A DNA stretch of 64,000 nucleotides from Amyelois transitella (GCF_032362555.1 NC_083515.1:9645001-9709000); one strand, 5' to 3'. Positions 9,490 through 24,148 are shown, counted from the stretch's first letter. The notes: a model not told the origin generated them from the sequence alone. Numbers and translations: made by a program.

Positions 9490-11560
9490 AAGTTCACTTT
9501 CTCCTCCTTTTATCGCAATAAAAAGGATCGTAGGTTTTTCTTTCTGTTCCAATTCACCAAAATTGGTTCAGTGGTTGAATGAAAGCGTATCAGACAGACA
9601 GTTACTTTCGCATTTATAATGGATACTTGACTATGTAATGACAAGTTACAAAATACAAATTTTACGAATTAATAAGAATTATTTGTGCGAAAATACTATT
9701 TCTACAATTTTTCTACCGACAAGTCATAGGTATCACACTGACCAAAACGGATCGCTTCAAAGTTGGTCTAATGGGAATATTTGTTCATCTATTAGAATAT
9801 TGGTCAATACCCCTTGACCGATACCTACCCTTAGAGTGTCACCTGGACAATTGTTTCAACAATTAATTAGGAGCGAAGTGGAACTTTTTATTGAGTGCAC
9901 TTGAGGGAATTGGAAGCAATATGGTGTACGGTTACAGGCTGTCGTGTCTTGCAAGGGCGATTACACGCACCGTTTGATAGATAATTAGTTTTTTTTATTA
10001 ACCCACGTCAAAAATAGGACTAAATATTTTACGTACTTATATCGTCTTAGTTTTTGAATTGAGTCCATTTTGAATTTTTTTATAGCGAATATACGGAGTA
10101 ACCTACACATTGAATTGTATAAATGACAAGTCAAATGGCGCAACCTTTTGGTCCGACCACAAATGCACTTGGAAAAATCACGGAAAAAGAAGACATAAAG
10201 GTGACAAAAGAAGAGTTTCATTCAACGACGATAAATGAGGTACACGATTTCATTTGATTCAAATCAAACCAGTAACATCACGTAAAATGGACAATAAAGT
10301 TCAATATTTAATCACCAAATAAAAACCAAAACATTTCCGGCAATGTCATCTTTTTTCTAAAAAACTATAAAATTTTCCCGCGTTTTTACGTGGTTGCGTG
10401 GGCATCGTGGCGAAACGGCTAGTGCCAGGCGGTCCTTTCCCGACTCCCAATTCGATGCAGGGACCCTTGTTATTACTATTCTAATTTCAAAATTGATGAA
10501 CGGCTATGGTTGTTTTTTTTTACTGCAGCTGTTTTATTGACAGCGTTGGAACATAGGGTTGAATTTTTATTTTATTCAGTGCTACAATAGGTGAACTTAT
10601 ACTTTTAGCCTTTCATCTGCGTTCTTTGCCTATAAATAGGTTCTAAACAAGCTTTACATGATCCTTAAACCCTCATTTTTATCGGTTCACACAAACTTAG
10701 GTAGTTCGAAGTATGTAAATTATCTACCAACTACATTATGTCAAAATTCGTATAAAAGAAAGGACTAGGGAAGTAGGCATTATTCTAAGGTATTTTTATA
10801 GATAAGAAAAACTTCCTAGCTGGGGGAGAATTTATACAAAAGCAGTGAAGGGTCGACCACCCCTTCCATAGTAGGTACCTGTTAGCAAGTTGACTCATTA
10901 ATTCAAAGGTCGTTGGGCGATTTCGGTAAAAAAAAACATGTAGCGACTGAGCCTTTGTATTATTCATATACCTACATATATATAATAGTCTATAAATTAA
11001 TATATCCGCCTTTTTTCTTTTTATTATTTTTGCAAATGTATTTGTCAATCTATTCAGAATGTCCGTAAGTAGTTGGTTCTTTTTCCAAATTAATTGAAGT
11101 TGCGCCAGACGTCTTGTACAAATAAAGGGGAGGTGGAAAAACATGGACTGTGTAAACTATCCCTTAGGAGTGCTTTGCGAACAAGTGCACTTGTTATTTT
11201 GTCTCTAAAATAAAATGCGTGGTGTTATTTTTAACTTGCGATCATGCTATTTGCAAACACTCTTGAGACTTTTGTATACGATAGTACACAACTAAGGTTA
11301 AAGAAACTTTTTAATTTTGAAATGCAAAATACCTACTTTATTAACAACGATATGAAGAAACCCATGAAGGGATTAGGTATATTTTATACCTACAGACCTA
11401 CGATATTTTTTTAATAACTTAACAAAATACTAAAAATAATTTAGAAAACACATATTTTAAAGCCCGAATATAAGCTTTTAACCAATTTTAAAAAATCAGT
11501 AGCAGTTAATATCAATTTCGCAATATGAAAGTCCAGACAATGCGCAAAGCTAGCAAGAAA
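9490..11560. other. Intergenic spacer APEH-FoxJ1
   Basis: About 2 kb of AT-rich sequence with no convincing exon. A Helitron-like tail resemblance near 9540-9620 (AAATTGGTTCAGTGGTTGAA) is the only repeat I recognise. Confidence 0.45.
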
Positions 11561-11569
11561 TATCAAAGC

Positions 11570-11953
11570 TCATGGTTAACTCTGCAAGATCTTCGCACCC
11601 ATCTCCGCCTATCAACCGCGGAAGCCCGCACTTCGATAAGCGTGTCTAATCGTCCGGAGCTATCGGCTCTTGTATGCGGGCCAGCTCCTTGCGGGCGGAA
11701 AAATATCGATCGCGTACAGCGTACAGAACAGGTGTGTCGGGACAAAGGGGGGCTCTGAGTCGGCCGACACCTGCCCAATAGGCTGGTGGCCGCCGCCACG
11801 CGCGCACATACGCAGCACCGCTCCGCGCCACCACCGCCACCCGTTCGACCCGTGGGTCGGCGTTGACCGCCACGACGTCACTGCGCCGATCGATTCGCGT
11901 CCGGCATCTTGGACGGCACCACTGACGCCGATAAGACCACCACTCTTTCTTTG
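11570..11953 (+). promoter_or_regulatory. GC-rich island with probable FoxJ1 5' UTR exon
   Basis: This is the most GC- and CpG-rich stretch between the first two genes. It ends in a good donor (TTCTTTG|GTAAGT at 11953/11954), and an acceptor (ATTTTCAG|GAGG at 12298/12299) opens the exon carrying the FoxJ1 start codon. I infer a promoter with an untranslated first exon. The long open frames here do not join the FoxJ1 frame after splicing, so they are unlikely to be coding. The start site was not determined. Confidence 0.5.
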
Positions 11954-12321
11954 GTAAGTTTGAAGTGTTACTGGTAATGGTGTGTATGTTAGTTAAGCTA
12001 CTAGTTGCTTGGTGAGTTCGGGATGAGAGGCACAATTTGGACTTAGAGCAACTTTAACGTGTGAATTGAAGACATTAAAGTCGCGATGATCTCACTTTGT
12101 TCCATACTGCAGCAGCGGTTGACCCATTACTTCTTTAGATTATTTTTTAGGTGTTAAATATCTAGGACGACTAGTCCAAACTTAAGTTTTGGGCAATGAT
12201 ATCATTTCACCTCGACTAGTGAAAAAAATCGAACCGAACATGACATTAAAGTAATGAATCATAGAATCGTGACTCATCCGTTTCATCATAATTTTCAGGA
12301 GGTCGAGCTATGTAGAACAAG

Positions 12322-14065
<1,744 letters not shown>

Positions 14066-15850
14066 GATCGTGTTAAGTTTGTTTTACTTTAAACCGATTA
14101 GGCTGATTTCTCATTTTGTATAGGTGTTGCCCGTTACAATTAAGTTTTATCAAGATATCTTTTGATTGACAAGAAGTAGGTGGCTTTTAGGACTTTATAC
14201 TTTATAATACTGTAAAACTCGTCTAGTCAAGGCTCATGCGAAAGAGTGGCATTCTCTCTTGTAGAAGAAAATGTATATATAATATGTATTGATATAGTAA
14301 TTGTAATTAGATTACGTAGTGGATCTTGCACAATTTATTTTATTTAGAAATGAAAAAAAGCTTGTGAATACACAAAGAGTATTAAATACTTCAAGCTCAA
14401 ATCACTATTAAAATGGTTTTGCTCAAAATGAAAATTTCAGTATTAATGATAAATCATTTGAAACGGCAGTAATGTCAAAAGAAAATAAAGATAATATTTT
14501 ACATTTTTATAAAGGTTTCATATGGGATGGTAATGAAGAAAAGAATTACTTTAAAATTACTTCATTACCTAAATTATACGGAGGTTTTAATAATAACATT
14601 ACAAAAAAATACATATTTAACAAATTACGCTATGTTTCCGTCCGAAATAAAAATATTTAGCTTTAAATTTATTGAAAGAAATTGTATATTAATGGCTCTT
14701 ATGACGTATTTACCGCTCAGTATTATTACAATATTTATGTATTAAAAGTTTTTTGTAGGTAACTAAGTGTGGCAATATGTGTTAAAAAAATATATATAAA
14801 AATTATTTACGTCGAATTATCAGGCATCCGTCCAGTATTAATAATTAGTGCATCTAATCAGTAGCTGCATTGTGGGTAAATTTTGCTCAGCACAAAGTGT
14901 CTTTTGTCTCAATTTAAATTTATATGTATATTTAACATTTTTTTAAATGTTTTTAGTGTAATGTGTATAACTTTTGCAAAAGCACAAAACTCGATTTAGA
15001 AAATCGTAAAAAATTATGTGTAGGCAAAATAAGTTAATGGTAAACAAATAAATCTTCCGTCCAAGAGTGTCTTGAAATTGAAACAAGCAATGGAGTAAGT
15101 AGTATGATAAAAATATAATTATTTGATAACATTCAAAGTATCTGCGTGTATTATGAAACCAAATTGCATGTAATAAGTAGCAATAATTGAGGATTGCAAT
15201 GCATCTTTTAGTATATCAGTCTGTTAGGATTTCGTTACATGTTTTTGTTGTAATTTAATTTAATTAATTTAATTTAAATAATAAGTGATTCGTTATAGTT
15301 AAGTCAACATTAAATTAAAACTCTAGTCCTCAAGACTTTATAATTGAGTAAGGTTGTATGTAATAAATACAACAATAATACTTTTTATTATCAAAATCAG
15401 AATTAAATTATTAACTTTTTTTTATAACTTTTGGAATTAAAGCAAATTAAATAATCTATCTAAATGTATTGAATGTAATATCGCTGGTATGTACCTATTG
15501 ATGTACGCGACTGTACCTACATAAAAAAGCTAATGTTAAAGTGGAGGTTTTTTTTACATTGAACGAAATTTTTTAATATAAAATATGTTCCATTTATTTT
15601 CAACTTATACGTAATTTTTTAGTTCTTACAACAAAAATATTGATTGGTGAATGATCTCAGCTCTTTTTTCCACAGTTTTTACTACCTACAATGAGTGATT
15701 TTAAAATTGTAAATATATACACGTGCATACGATTGTACTTATTTAGTGATTCATGAAATGGTTGTTTGAAAACAAGGCTCAAAAATGTCCTGTGCGCAAT
15801 ATTTCATGTTTAGAAGTGTCCTTACTACTTTCAATAAAGTGTTAAATAAG
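14066..15850 (+). other. FoxJ1 3' UTR candidate and AT-rich spacer
   Basis: No repeat family is recognised over about 1.8 kb, unusual for this window. That fits a long 3' UTR. Several AATAAA words occur, the last near 15834 (TCAATAAAGTG). Short open frames near 14.5 kb have no protein-like features. Confidence 0.4.
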
Positions 15851-15954
15851 TACTTAATTGCGTTTTTATATTACTTACTGTCAAATTACAATACAACCAA
15901 AATGGATTAACGTGCTTCCTGATATCAGACCCCGTAAGCTTAAGATATGTTACG

Positions 15955-16135
15955 GCTTAAATAGGAAGACCTTTTCCTCTTCCTCGCGTTATGTCTCTGT
16001 CACGTCCTTACTTCTCTCTCTCTCTTCTACTCTGGAGGAGAGCTCGGAGTGCGCATATTAACACGTCCCTAGTCTTACCCAATCCAGTCAGGTTCCTAAA
16101 TAAAGCGAGTCCCATCGAATCTCTGTAATCTTTGG
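15955..16135 (-). repeat. SINE family 2, 3' part, diverged
   Basis: CTCTGGAGGAGAGCTCGGAG..CCCAATCCAGTCAGG..AAGCGAGTCCCATC is the reverse complement of the body of the family at 28.3, 60.7 and 63.5 kb. Confidence 0.55.
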
Positions 16136-16184
16136 CGACTTTAGATGTCACCGTCTTCCGCCATTAATTAATCACAGTGAATAA

Positions 16185-16411
16185 TACGACAGGAAGTGGG
16201 AAAGCCTAGACGAACGTAAGTATATTGATCAAATTAAGGACGTCCTGGCAAAGGGTCAGGTCAAGAGTACCCGAATCCGCCGAGCTTGCATGAAGAGAGT
16301 TATGAATGTGGATAAAGCGAAGAAAGTATGCAGAGATCGTGGCAAGTGGAAAGATGTAGTCTCTGCCTACCCCTCTGGGAGAGAGGCGTGATTTTATGTA
16401 TGTATGTATGA
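16185..16411 (+). mobile_element. TATG-tailed LINE 3'-end fragment
   Basis: The plus-strand copy encodes ..[38 protein letters not shown].. to the stop in GGCGTGA, then (TATG)n. It is 5' truncated near 16190. Confidence 0.75.
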
Positions 16412-16745
16412 AATAATGCGACGCGCTGAGTCAATAGCAGCGTAGAGTCTTATAAACCTGACGGAAGATCTTCCCTTTGTGGCACGAAGCAGCCGCTCCC
16501 GGTACACTGGTAGACTATTGTTATCGAAGGGGAAATCCTTTATACGGACAACCTCCCGGGAGAGTATAGGGCTCCCGGCACCTAATGTTTCAGCTTACCC
16601 ACTAAAACCCCTCCGTGTGCCCTTCTTGCCATTCTGAGGGCATCACGGGATCGCAGGCAATAAGATCATGGTAACAGATCGAGTTGCCTGAACGCGCATG
16701 TTTCCTCGCGATTTTTCGGACCGTTAGAGCAACGGTTATCTATAT
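16412..16745. other. Unrecognised GC-richer segment
   Basis: A 330-bp block with clearly higher GC than its surroundings and no open frame of note. It directly follows the LINE tail. It could be part of an unrelated mobile element; I cannot assign it. Confidence 0.35.
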
Positions 16746-16899
16746 AATTAAAATAATGATCGAACTCTGAATAGAGTCAGGTTGCGTTAGGATTTTAGCC
16801 TGTGTGACAAATAAAAAAAGGGATTCACAAATAAAAAAAAAAGCTTACAAAAATTATATAATAAAAAATATTCTATGATTTGTACTTATTTTTATGTGC

Positions 16900-17090
16900 A
16901 ACTAGTTTTACCCGCGGCTTCGCCCGCGTGGCATCCCATGGAAACAGTTTTTTCTCCATATTCGAATGGGATTGGGATAATTGGATTAGCTTTTTGTTAT
17001 GCGAGTATAAGTTCAATGATTTTCTAAAAGAGACATTATACCGGTGACAAAAAAGGGGCTAACCCTCAATGAAATCTTTGTAAATATACC
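16900..17090 (-). mobile_element. Helitron-like terminus
   Basis: AACTAGTTTTACCCGCGGCTTCGCCCGCG is the reverse complement of a CTAGT-ended Helitron-like 3' end. The rest has decayed. Confidence 0.5.
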
Positions 17091-17264
17091 CATGTAAGTT
17101 AGTATTCCATAAAACAACGAAACTTAATTAAATACCAGTGGTTTCTCTTTAAATTTAACAATAAAATCAAAATAAGTATTAATTTTGTACTTAAATAATA
17201 AAAAGAAAGAATTACAACAACACATTGTACCTACTAACAATCACCTTAACACTAATATCACAAT

Positions 17265-20108
17265 TCACTTGAAAATACAAATTTTAAACAGAAGCTCATC
17301 AAGATAATCCTTCTTATTACAAACATGCTCAGGACGCGGCAACTTTGACTTTGATAAAAAATTCGCTTCAAAAAACACACTGGCCATCATAGCTATTGCA
17401 GCATTAATATTACCACTAGGTAGCGTCGGCAAAACAGAACCATCAGCAACATACAAACTACTGATTCCAAAAACTTGAAATGAAGTATCCACAACACTGT
17501 CTTCTGCCGACAAACCCATAGCACAAGTACCTACAGGATGGTAGCTCGTTAAGGTCAAATGGCGAATGTAACATTCCCAATACTGATCTGAAAATATTAA
17601 GTACCTCTCACAGCCGGGAAAAGGCATAGGGTTAATGTAAGCCCCAATTTTCCTCATAGCATGAGTATCAATAAAATTAACAATTAATTTGAGACCTCTT
17701 ATCAACGTATCAACATCGTTCCTTTTCGATAAATACTTTGGATCAATCAGAGGTGCTGATTTAGGATCTTTATTTCTTATTCTAACATCACCTTTACTTT
17801 TCGGATGCAATATCAATGGCAGTATAGTCGCTGTGTGCTTCTCAAACGACTTTGCAAAATAATTGTACCACGTCAAGTCGCTTATAGCTAAACTTGTTCT
17901 CAAGCGAGTGCCTCTATCTGAAGATATTCCTACTGGTAACACCATGAATTGAAGATCGGGTGTGGATTCATTTTTAGTGGAAATAAAACCAACAACTTCA
18001 CATCCGGGTGTTGTGAAAGGTCCTTTACCGTGTACAAAATATTGTGTGGCGTAATACACGTTCAACATATCTATAGCGCTAATTGAGAGAGACTTGTTAA
18101 ACATGATCAGATCTAATCCTGTGCCTATATGATCTTGCAAATTTTTACCCACTGGTAAATCTTTCACAACACGAATATCTAGAGGTTTTAATAATTCCGA
18201 TGGACCAATACCAGAGAGCTGTAGGATTTTTGGAGTATTTAATGACCCTGCTGATAGAATAACACCTTTCCTTGCATATATATTTTTCTCTTTATCCGAT
18301 ACAATAACACTAACACCATAAGCCTTATTATTCGTAACTAAAACTTTTTGGACTAGAGCATCAATTTTGATATATTTAGAATCTAAACTATTACTAGCTG
18401 ACCATCTTTTGCCATTCTTTTGAGACACTTTACTTTTCCTGAAACCCTGTTCAAATTCAACGTTGATAGTGTGGTAACCTAATTCCTCGGCAGCTTCCAA
18501 TATAGCATCAGCAAGTTCGCTTTGAAATCGAATTTCGTCTAGATTCAAAATATTATCTTCGACGAATTCAAAATGTCTGCGGATGAATTCCTCGTCGTAT
18601 TCGCCGTGAAACCAGTCGAGATAGTGGGATATGTTACCTCGCACATGTATCATGTTGTTCAGCTTGGACGAACCACCAATTATTTTCCCTTGAAACAGCT
18701 GACATTTCTGAAACAATCAAATAGTTGTTTATGTAATAATAGCAAACAATATGGTTAACTATACATATTGCAGATAAAGGACATTTTTTACTTGACTTGT
18801 TAATGATATTTTTTTCAATTAATGCAATTTTTTCTTTCGTCCCAGCATTTTTCCTAATCAAAATCGAAAATTTGTATCAATTCAAATTTTAAAAACTAAT
18901 AAAGTACCGTTTGTAAACAATAAACAAAATTGTAATTGTGTAAGGGTATTTTAGATTTTTAAAGTTGAAATTTTAAAGAATTACATAAACCGTTTTTAGG
19001 TGAGTATCCACTTTTCTGCTAGCTAACTTAAAATTAAGCTTTATGAAAAGATGGAAGTTCCTAAAATGAAATGCAGTAATGTGTGCGTATTTGAATACCT
19101 TTCTGCTCGCACTACTATTTATATCTTTTGTACCCGCACAATTACTCCACACCTCAAAGCTTATACAAGATGTCTCCGCCTCATTCCATCCAAGCTCGTT
19201 CACCAGGTACCTTAATGTAGCAGGATAGACCCTTAAGGCATGATAGAACCCCTTTTATAAGTATTCCAATAGCTCGCAAGTTTATATTGCTTGCATTGGT
19301 AAAAGGTAAAGAATTATGACAAATAATGTCACATTTGCACATAGACATATACATAGTGTGAAAAAAAAAACACCCACCCATTATATATTCCATCTAAAAT
19401 CCACTATACAATCCAATAGACTGTACCTTATTTTCCATAGCATAACATGCATTCTCCTGTGGCACAGTCTCATATTGCCAATCATACACAGAGCCATGCA
19501 GCAGTGGCCCAAGAACTGGTACATCAAAAAGGAAGTTGCTGCTACCTCCCGCTTCTAGAACCACGAAGGTGTGGTTCGTTTCGCTCACAAGCCTTTGGGC
19601 TATCACGGATCCTGCCGTTCCTGAACCAACTAAAATGGAAATGAAAGAAAGAAATTATTTAAGTATAAAAAAGTTAATAAATTCATACTGGTCAAATCAC
19701 ATAGATTGAGTTAATTGATAAAAATGTAAGTTGACAGTATTAACTTAAAAATGACACCTGCAGAAGTTCCAAGACTATGGAGAAAATAATCTTTAGGGTA
19801 CCAAGGTAAAACTTTGGTAAGTACTTTTGGGTACCAATACCATTAATTATTATTTAAAAAGAAAATTAACATTAGTGAATAATTTTTTTTCTTAGCAAAT
19901 GCCATTACCCGGTATTATTTAGTCTCGAAACGGTTTAAACGTATTAAATTTAAGTGTGTTTACCGATAATATAGTCGTATTCCTCTTCAACACTTTGATT
20001 GTATGAAGTCCATAGTAAATCACCATGATAAATAACATACATGAATATTGTAAACGAATTGATGCAGACGCTAAGTAAGAAAAATTGGAAACAATGAACA
20101 AGTGCCAT
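17265..20108 (-). CDS. GMC-family FAD oxidoreductase (glucose dehydrogenase-like)
   Basis: Minus-strand exons 20108-19964, 19629-19427 and 18707-17265 join (145 + 203 + 1443 nt) into a 596-aa protein, the usual size for insect GMC enzymes. The N-terminus is hydrophobic and looks like a signal peptide (MALVHCFQFFLLSVC). The FAD dinucleotide fold follows: EEEYDYIIVGSGTAGSVIAQRL, ending VVLEAGG. GGSSKLNNMIHVRGN is the GMC signature. Near the C-terminus SYHPVGTCAMG (His about 506) and LPSGNINAA (Asn about 549) supply the expected His/Asn catalytic pair. Members oxidise sugars, alcohols or, for some moth enzymes, ecdysone; the substrate cannot be read from sequence. It probably acts extracellularly or in the secretory route. 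It is convergent with FoxJ1 and in tandem with RABGGTB. Confidence 0.93.
18708..19426. other. GMC intron 2
   Basis: AT-rich intron between ..AMENK and KCQLFQGK. The junction is a GT-AG pair in phase 0. No repeat recognised. Confidence 0.6.
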
Positions 20109-20612
20109 TGTTATTTATTTAATATCTGCATTGAATATAAGAAATCGAATAACAACCCATAACTGAGGTTATGTTTACATTTGATAACAAGTTTACTGTT
20201 TAGTGACATTGACAAGTACTTCATGTCGAATGTTGACGTTTTTATCTTTAGGTTGCAGAATCACAGGTACAGCAGAGCTTACTTATACAGCTTATATTTC
20301 ACAGATCATCCAATTCAAATAACAAATCATGATCATCATGAATATCGAGAGCCTATTTTAACCGTTATATATTTTCAGAGAAAAAAGATCGGCAGCTGTA
20401 GGTACCTATTATTCTTTCTGTAATATTTTTAAAAGACAAATCAAAGAATACAAATACTACGAGAGGAACGGTGTAATGAATGCATGCATTGCGTGATTTG
20501 TATCTATGTAAGACGACTTTAGGGGTTTATATCAGCTAAAATTTAAAAGTACCTATAAGGATTTTCGTTCTTAAAATATAATAAACCATTTACTTTGTAT
20601 GGTGATAAAATT
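20109..20612. promoter_or_regulatory. GMC upstream region / RABGGTB downstream spacer
   Basis: About 540 bp separate the GMC start codon from the RABGGTB stop on the same strand, so the GMC promoter must lie here. I cannot point to a TATA box or initiator with confidence. Confidence 0.35.
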
Positions 20613-20618
20613 TTTATT
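20613..20618 (-). terminator. RABGGTB polyadenylation signal (AATAAA)
   Basis: TTTATT on the plus strand reads AATAAA on the minus strand about 35 nt after the stop codon. Confidence 0.6.
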
Positions 20619-20651
20619 TACATAAATAAACTATACAAAATAAACAATTTC

Positions 20652-23600
20652 TTAAACATTTAATATTTGCGGTTTCAATCTTAGCCTATCAATGGTTTCC
20701 TGCGGTAAGCAATATGTAGGATTTACTAGTTTAATGCTTGTGTTGCCTAGTAAAGAAAGGCCTGCCAAGCCAAATAAGGTATGGAATGGGTCGGGGATGT
20801 CCCCGGGCCGGTCGCTGAATCCACCCGTTTCTGCGTCCTGGCAGGCTAGGATGAATTGTTCTAGATTTTTCTTGTCCACCCAGTGTATCCTGTTTAACAT
20901 TGAGAGGGATGACATCACCCACCTGAAAAAAATATTATCAATTCAATACGGGTTAGGTTCTCCTTCAAACGAGGTCAGTCAGACGGGAGTAGCTTTGTGT
21001 AAAAACCTGACCCCCCAAGTCCAGGTCACAAGGTTTACCCGGGGTTTCTCTTCAGAGTGGTGAGGATGGAACCGGGACTAAAACCAGGAGAAAGAGCAGG
21101 AGTGGGTAAGTCAAGTAATTATACAAACAGACTCTTTTCATAGAGGAGAACATAAAGTATGTACTTCTTATCTTAATTGTCTGATACTGTAATAATATTA
21201 CTAAATATTTACTAATATAAGGAGGTATAAAGCCACCCAATCATGTATTTCTCACAGTTTCTCAGGTATGTAAAAGTCACACATAGACCATTTCTCACCA
21301 GGAATAACAGAGATCCGGCAGTTTCTCCGGTCGGCCGTTGAGACCACCGCTCGGGAGTTGACGCTCGCACAGCCACCAGGCGAGGTCATCGCCGCGGAGA
21401 GCGTCCATGCGGTTGCAAATTGACAGGGTGCCCACACAGCAGTAGATAAGACCTGCATTTAAATACACAATTAAATATTTTAACAACTGATGACTATTTA
21501 TTTAAATTGTATTCAGCCTTAAAGCTACAACAGCGGGGCTAGTATGGCGCGCGTGACGCTGTTTATATCGCGCGATAAACTATCGCCGCCAAAAATAACA
21601 CACAGATAATATTCTTTCTTTTCTCTGTAATTTTATACATACATACATACATATGATCACGTCTATATCCCTTGCGGGGTAGACAGAGCCAACAGTCTTG
21701 AAAAGACTGAATGGCCACGTTCAGCTATTTGGCTTAATGATAGAACCGAGATTCAAATAGTGACAGGTTGCTAGCCCATCGCCTAAAAGAGGAGTCCTAA
21801 GTTTATAAGCCTATCCCTTAGTCGCCTTTTACGACATCCATGGGAAAGAGATGGAGTGGTCCTATTCTTTTTTGCAATAGTGCCGGGAACCACACGGCAC
21901 ATAATTTTATATATATATGTATATGCTTGGTATGTTGGTACTAGTGATGTTCCGCATATCCGTATCCGTATCCGCGGATATCCTAGGGACAATTAAGATC
22001 CGTATTCGTATCTGTATCCGTTATTTTTCTCACGGATATTTTACGGATCTTTTATATTATTAATTTTATTTAGGTAGAATTAAAAAAACGATTAAATTCC
22101 ACAAACCAATAAAATTATAATTTATAGCATAACTTTAATAACTATATGATGAGAAAACCAAAAATAAACTCTAATTGAATGACTGTTCTAATAAAGAAAA
22201 TTAATACTGCTTGCTATATGAAGTGTAAATATTGGCATGTGAAATTAGTGATGTCGCCAAAAACTAATGCCCGCTGAATAGGTATTTCTGAACTTGCCTG
22301 CATGACTCTCAGAGCCAGGTTTTGACCCGAAACCTCCATCGAAATTCATACAACTCAGAACAAATTCAACAGCTTTATTCACATTGATTGCTTCCATACG
22401 CTGTAGAAGGGACAGGCACATAACCGCGCAGAACGAGAACCGAGTGTCCACCTCGCCCCATTTGTCTCCTGTTAAAGTAAAGGGTAGGTTACACACTAGG
22501 AAATGTGATTAAGCTGGCTTAGGCCTAGTTTATACAGTGTAAGTTAGTTTAACAGTCAGCCTGTCGAAAATATATCTTAAGTCACATAGGTACTATTTAA
22601 CCTATAGGTATGTTATAATTTACAGACTTACACACAAAAAAAAATATTTTCTCCCCAAGTTAATTTGTAGATTTCACTTGCTTTTATAAGTCCCACATTC
22701 AGTTTTTAGAGGAAAAATACTTGGAAGTGAACTAATAAATTATTCTAAAAAAGATAAATTACAAGAGACTAATGTCTCTCCTTGAGAAATAAATAAAAAG
22801 TCAGGTTTACCAAAAAAGCTGCCATCTCCTTGTTGAAGTGATGACACAAATCTAACAATGCCTTCAACGTCAACAGCATCCAAGCGGTCATACATTGCCA
22901 GCACCTATAAATAAATATAAATATACATACATATAGTCACGTCTATATCCCTTGCGGGGTAGGCAGAGCCAACAGAAAATCCAAGACTGATAGGCTACCT
23001 TCGGCTTTTTGTTTTTTGATACACATTGCTAGCCGGTTACCTACAATAGGAATCCCAAGTTTATTAGCCTATCCCTCACTCGCCTTTTACAACAACCCTG
23101 GGGAAGAGGTGGAGTGATTCTATTCCTTCTTTCCGGAAACCAGATGATTTAAATATATATGGGACAAATTAGACAGATTGAGTAAGTCTTGAATTAAGTT
23201 CATGACTAGTGTTACTTACGACATACAATATAAATATTTATAGATAAACATCCATGACCCAGATCAATCAGAGAAAGTTTTTTGTCATCATGCCCTGCTT
23301 GCAAAATGGTATGGACACCCTTTAAAGGGCGAGGAAAATGATGATTATAGTTAGTAGTCTCACCTGAACAGCACTGAGCGTGTACAGCATGTGAGGGTCA
23401 TGTCCGATGCTGGCGGAGATTCCCCCACTCTCACTATCCTGACACGATGTGATGAATTCTATTATTTCTTCTTTTTGCATTCTAGAAACATTCAGAAGTA
23501 TAATTACCATTACCTGATTATGGCAATAGGTAGGCCTCAATCTCCACCCTAGAGAACATTATTTGAAGTAGATATGAGGTGAATTGTAATTTTCTGATTG

Positions 23601-23882
23601 AAAACACAAAAACAGACAAGTATTGCTTCAGTTCCAAAAAAGTATACTGTGTTTACCAAGATGGAAACAAAAACTTTTGGATCCATACCTTGACGATTGT
23701 CCCATTAGTTCCATCGCTGTTAAACTCCAGTATATTCCAGACATCCTCAGATATTCAGTCATACAAAATTCATAGTCATCTTTGTTTAGTCCATACTGTG
23801 CTAAGTAGTCAGAGTGTTTTTGCAAAAGTAATGTTTTCGGCCTATCCTCTTTGAGGACGACATCTTTAGTATTGAAAGACAT
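20652..23882 (-). CDS. RABGGTB: Rab geranylgeranyltransferase beta subunit
   Basis: Six minus-strand exons, 23882-23689, 23481-23364, 22904-22811, 22468-22298, 21452-21299 and 20922-20652, total 1002 nt and encode 333 aa (human protein 331). The enzyme, with its alpha subunit and the Rab escort protein, attaches geranylgeranyl groups to Rab C-terminal cysteines in the cytosol. Prenyltransferase repeats run through the protein, with [53 protein letters not shown] and [15 protein letters not shown]. The zinc ligands are present: Asp239 and Cys241 in PDLCYSW and His291 in DPFHTLFG. All phases agree. Introns are GT-AG except the one after exon 4, which starts GC (CATGCAG|GCAAGT). The start ATG at 23882-23880 gives [20 protein letters not shown], matching the family N-terminus. 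Confidence 0.96.
20940..21100 (+). repeat. SINE family 2 fragment in RABGGTB intron 5
   Basis: GGGTTAGGTTC..AAACCTGACCCCCCAAGTCCAGG..CAGAGTGGTGAGGATG..AGGACT matches the body of the 28.3 and 60.7 kb copies, antisense to the host gene. Confidence 0.65.
21638..21902 (-). repeat. TATG-tailed SINE-like element, near full length (RABGGTB intron 4)
   Basis: Runs from the CATACATACATA tail to the complete 5' hairpin (GTGCCGGGAACCACACGGCAC) at 21879-21900, in the same orientation as the host gene. Confidence 0.85.
21945..22040. repeat. CCGTAT-rich simple repeat
   Basis: Degenerate CCGTAT/CGGATA units, including TATCCGTATCCGTATCCGCG and the reverse TCCGCGGATATCC. Intronic. Confidence 0.6.
22921..23145 (-). 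repeat. TATG-tailed SINE-like copy, diverged
   Basis: Tail plus body (CCCTTGCGGGGTAGGCAGAGCC, CCTATCCCTCACTCGCC), with the hairpin head degraded. It lies in RABGGTB intron 2. Confidence 0.7.
23150..23290 (-). repeat. SINE family 1 fragment
   Basis: ATATGGGACAAATTAGACAGATTGAGT..CATCCATGACCCAGATCAATCAGAGAAAGTT is the body of family 1 without the tRNA-like head. It directly abuts the preceding repeat. Confidence 0.65.
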
Positions 23883-24148
23883 TATATTGATGATTTATTG
23901 TTGAATCTAGTGAATATATTTTGATTAATTTATTGTAAATAAATACCAAAATCTCATTCATAAAACAGAATTATTAACCACTGTTGCCAACTGCCTGTTT
24001 AAAAAGTGCGTTAGATAGAACCCAAAAAACGTGAGATTGTCATGATTTTGAAGAGAGTGCTTGTAAATATTTTATTACATTTATAACAATATCGGCCAGC
24101 CAGAAAAGGGTTTAAATTATTAATTTTAGAAATACTTTGTCACTGACC

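Noticed and set aside
10395..10465. tRNA-like stretch GGCATCGTGGCGAAACGGCTAG
   Set aside because: No B box at the right distance and no second copy in the window.
11646..12035. Several overlapping open frames of 70-130 codons on both strands in the GC-rich island before FoxJ1
   Set aside because: GC-rich DNA has few stop codons. The frames lack domain features and the plus-strand one does not join the FoxJ1 frame after splicing at 11953/12299.
14472..14745. Small open frames after FoxJ1
   Set aside because: AT-rich low-complexity translation, overlapping frames, no splice context; more likely 3' UTR.
17265..18716. Single-exon GMC gene starting at MFQKCQ
   Set aside because: That ATG lies across the acceptor. 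Two upstream exons supply the FAD-binding N-terminus in phase.
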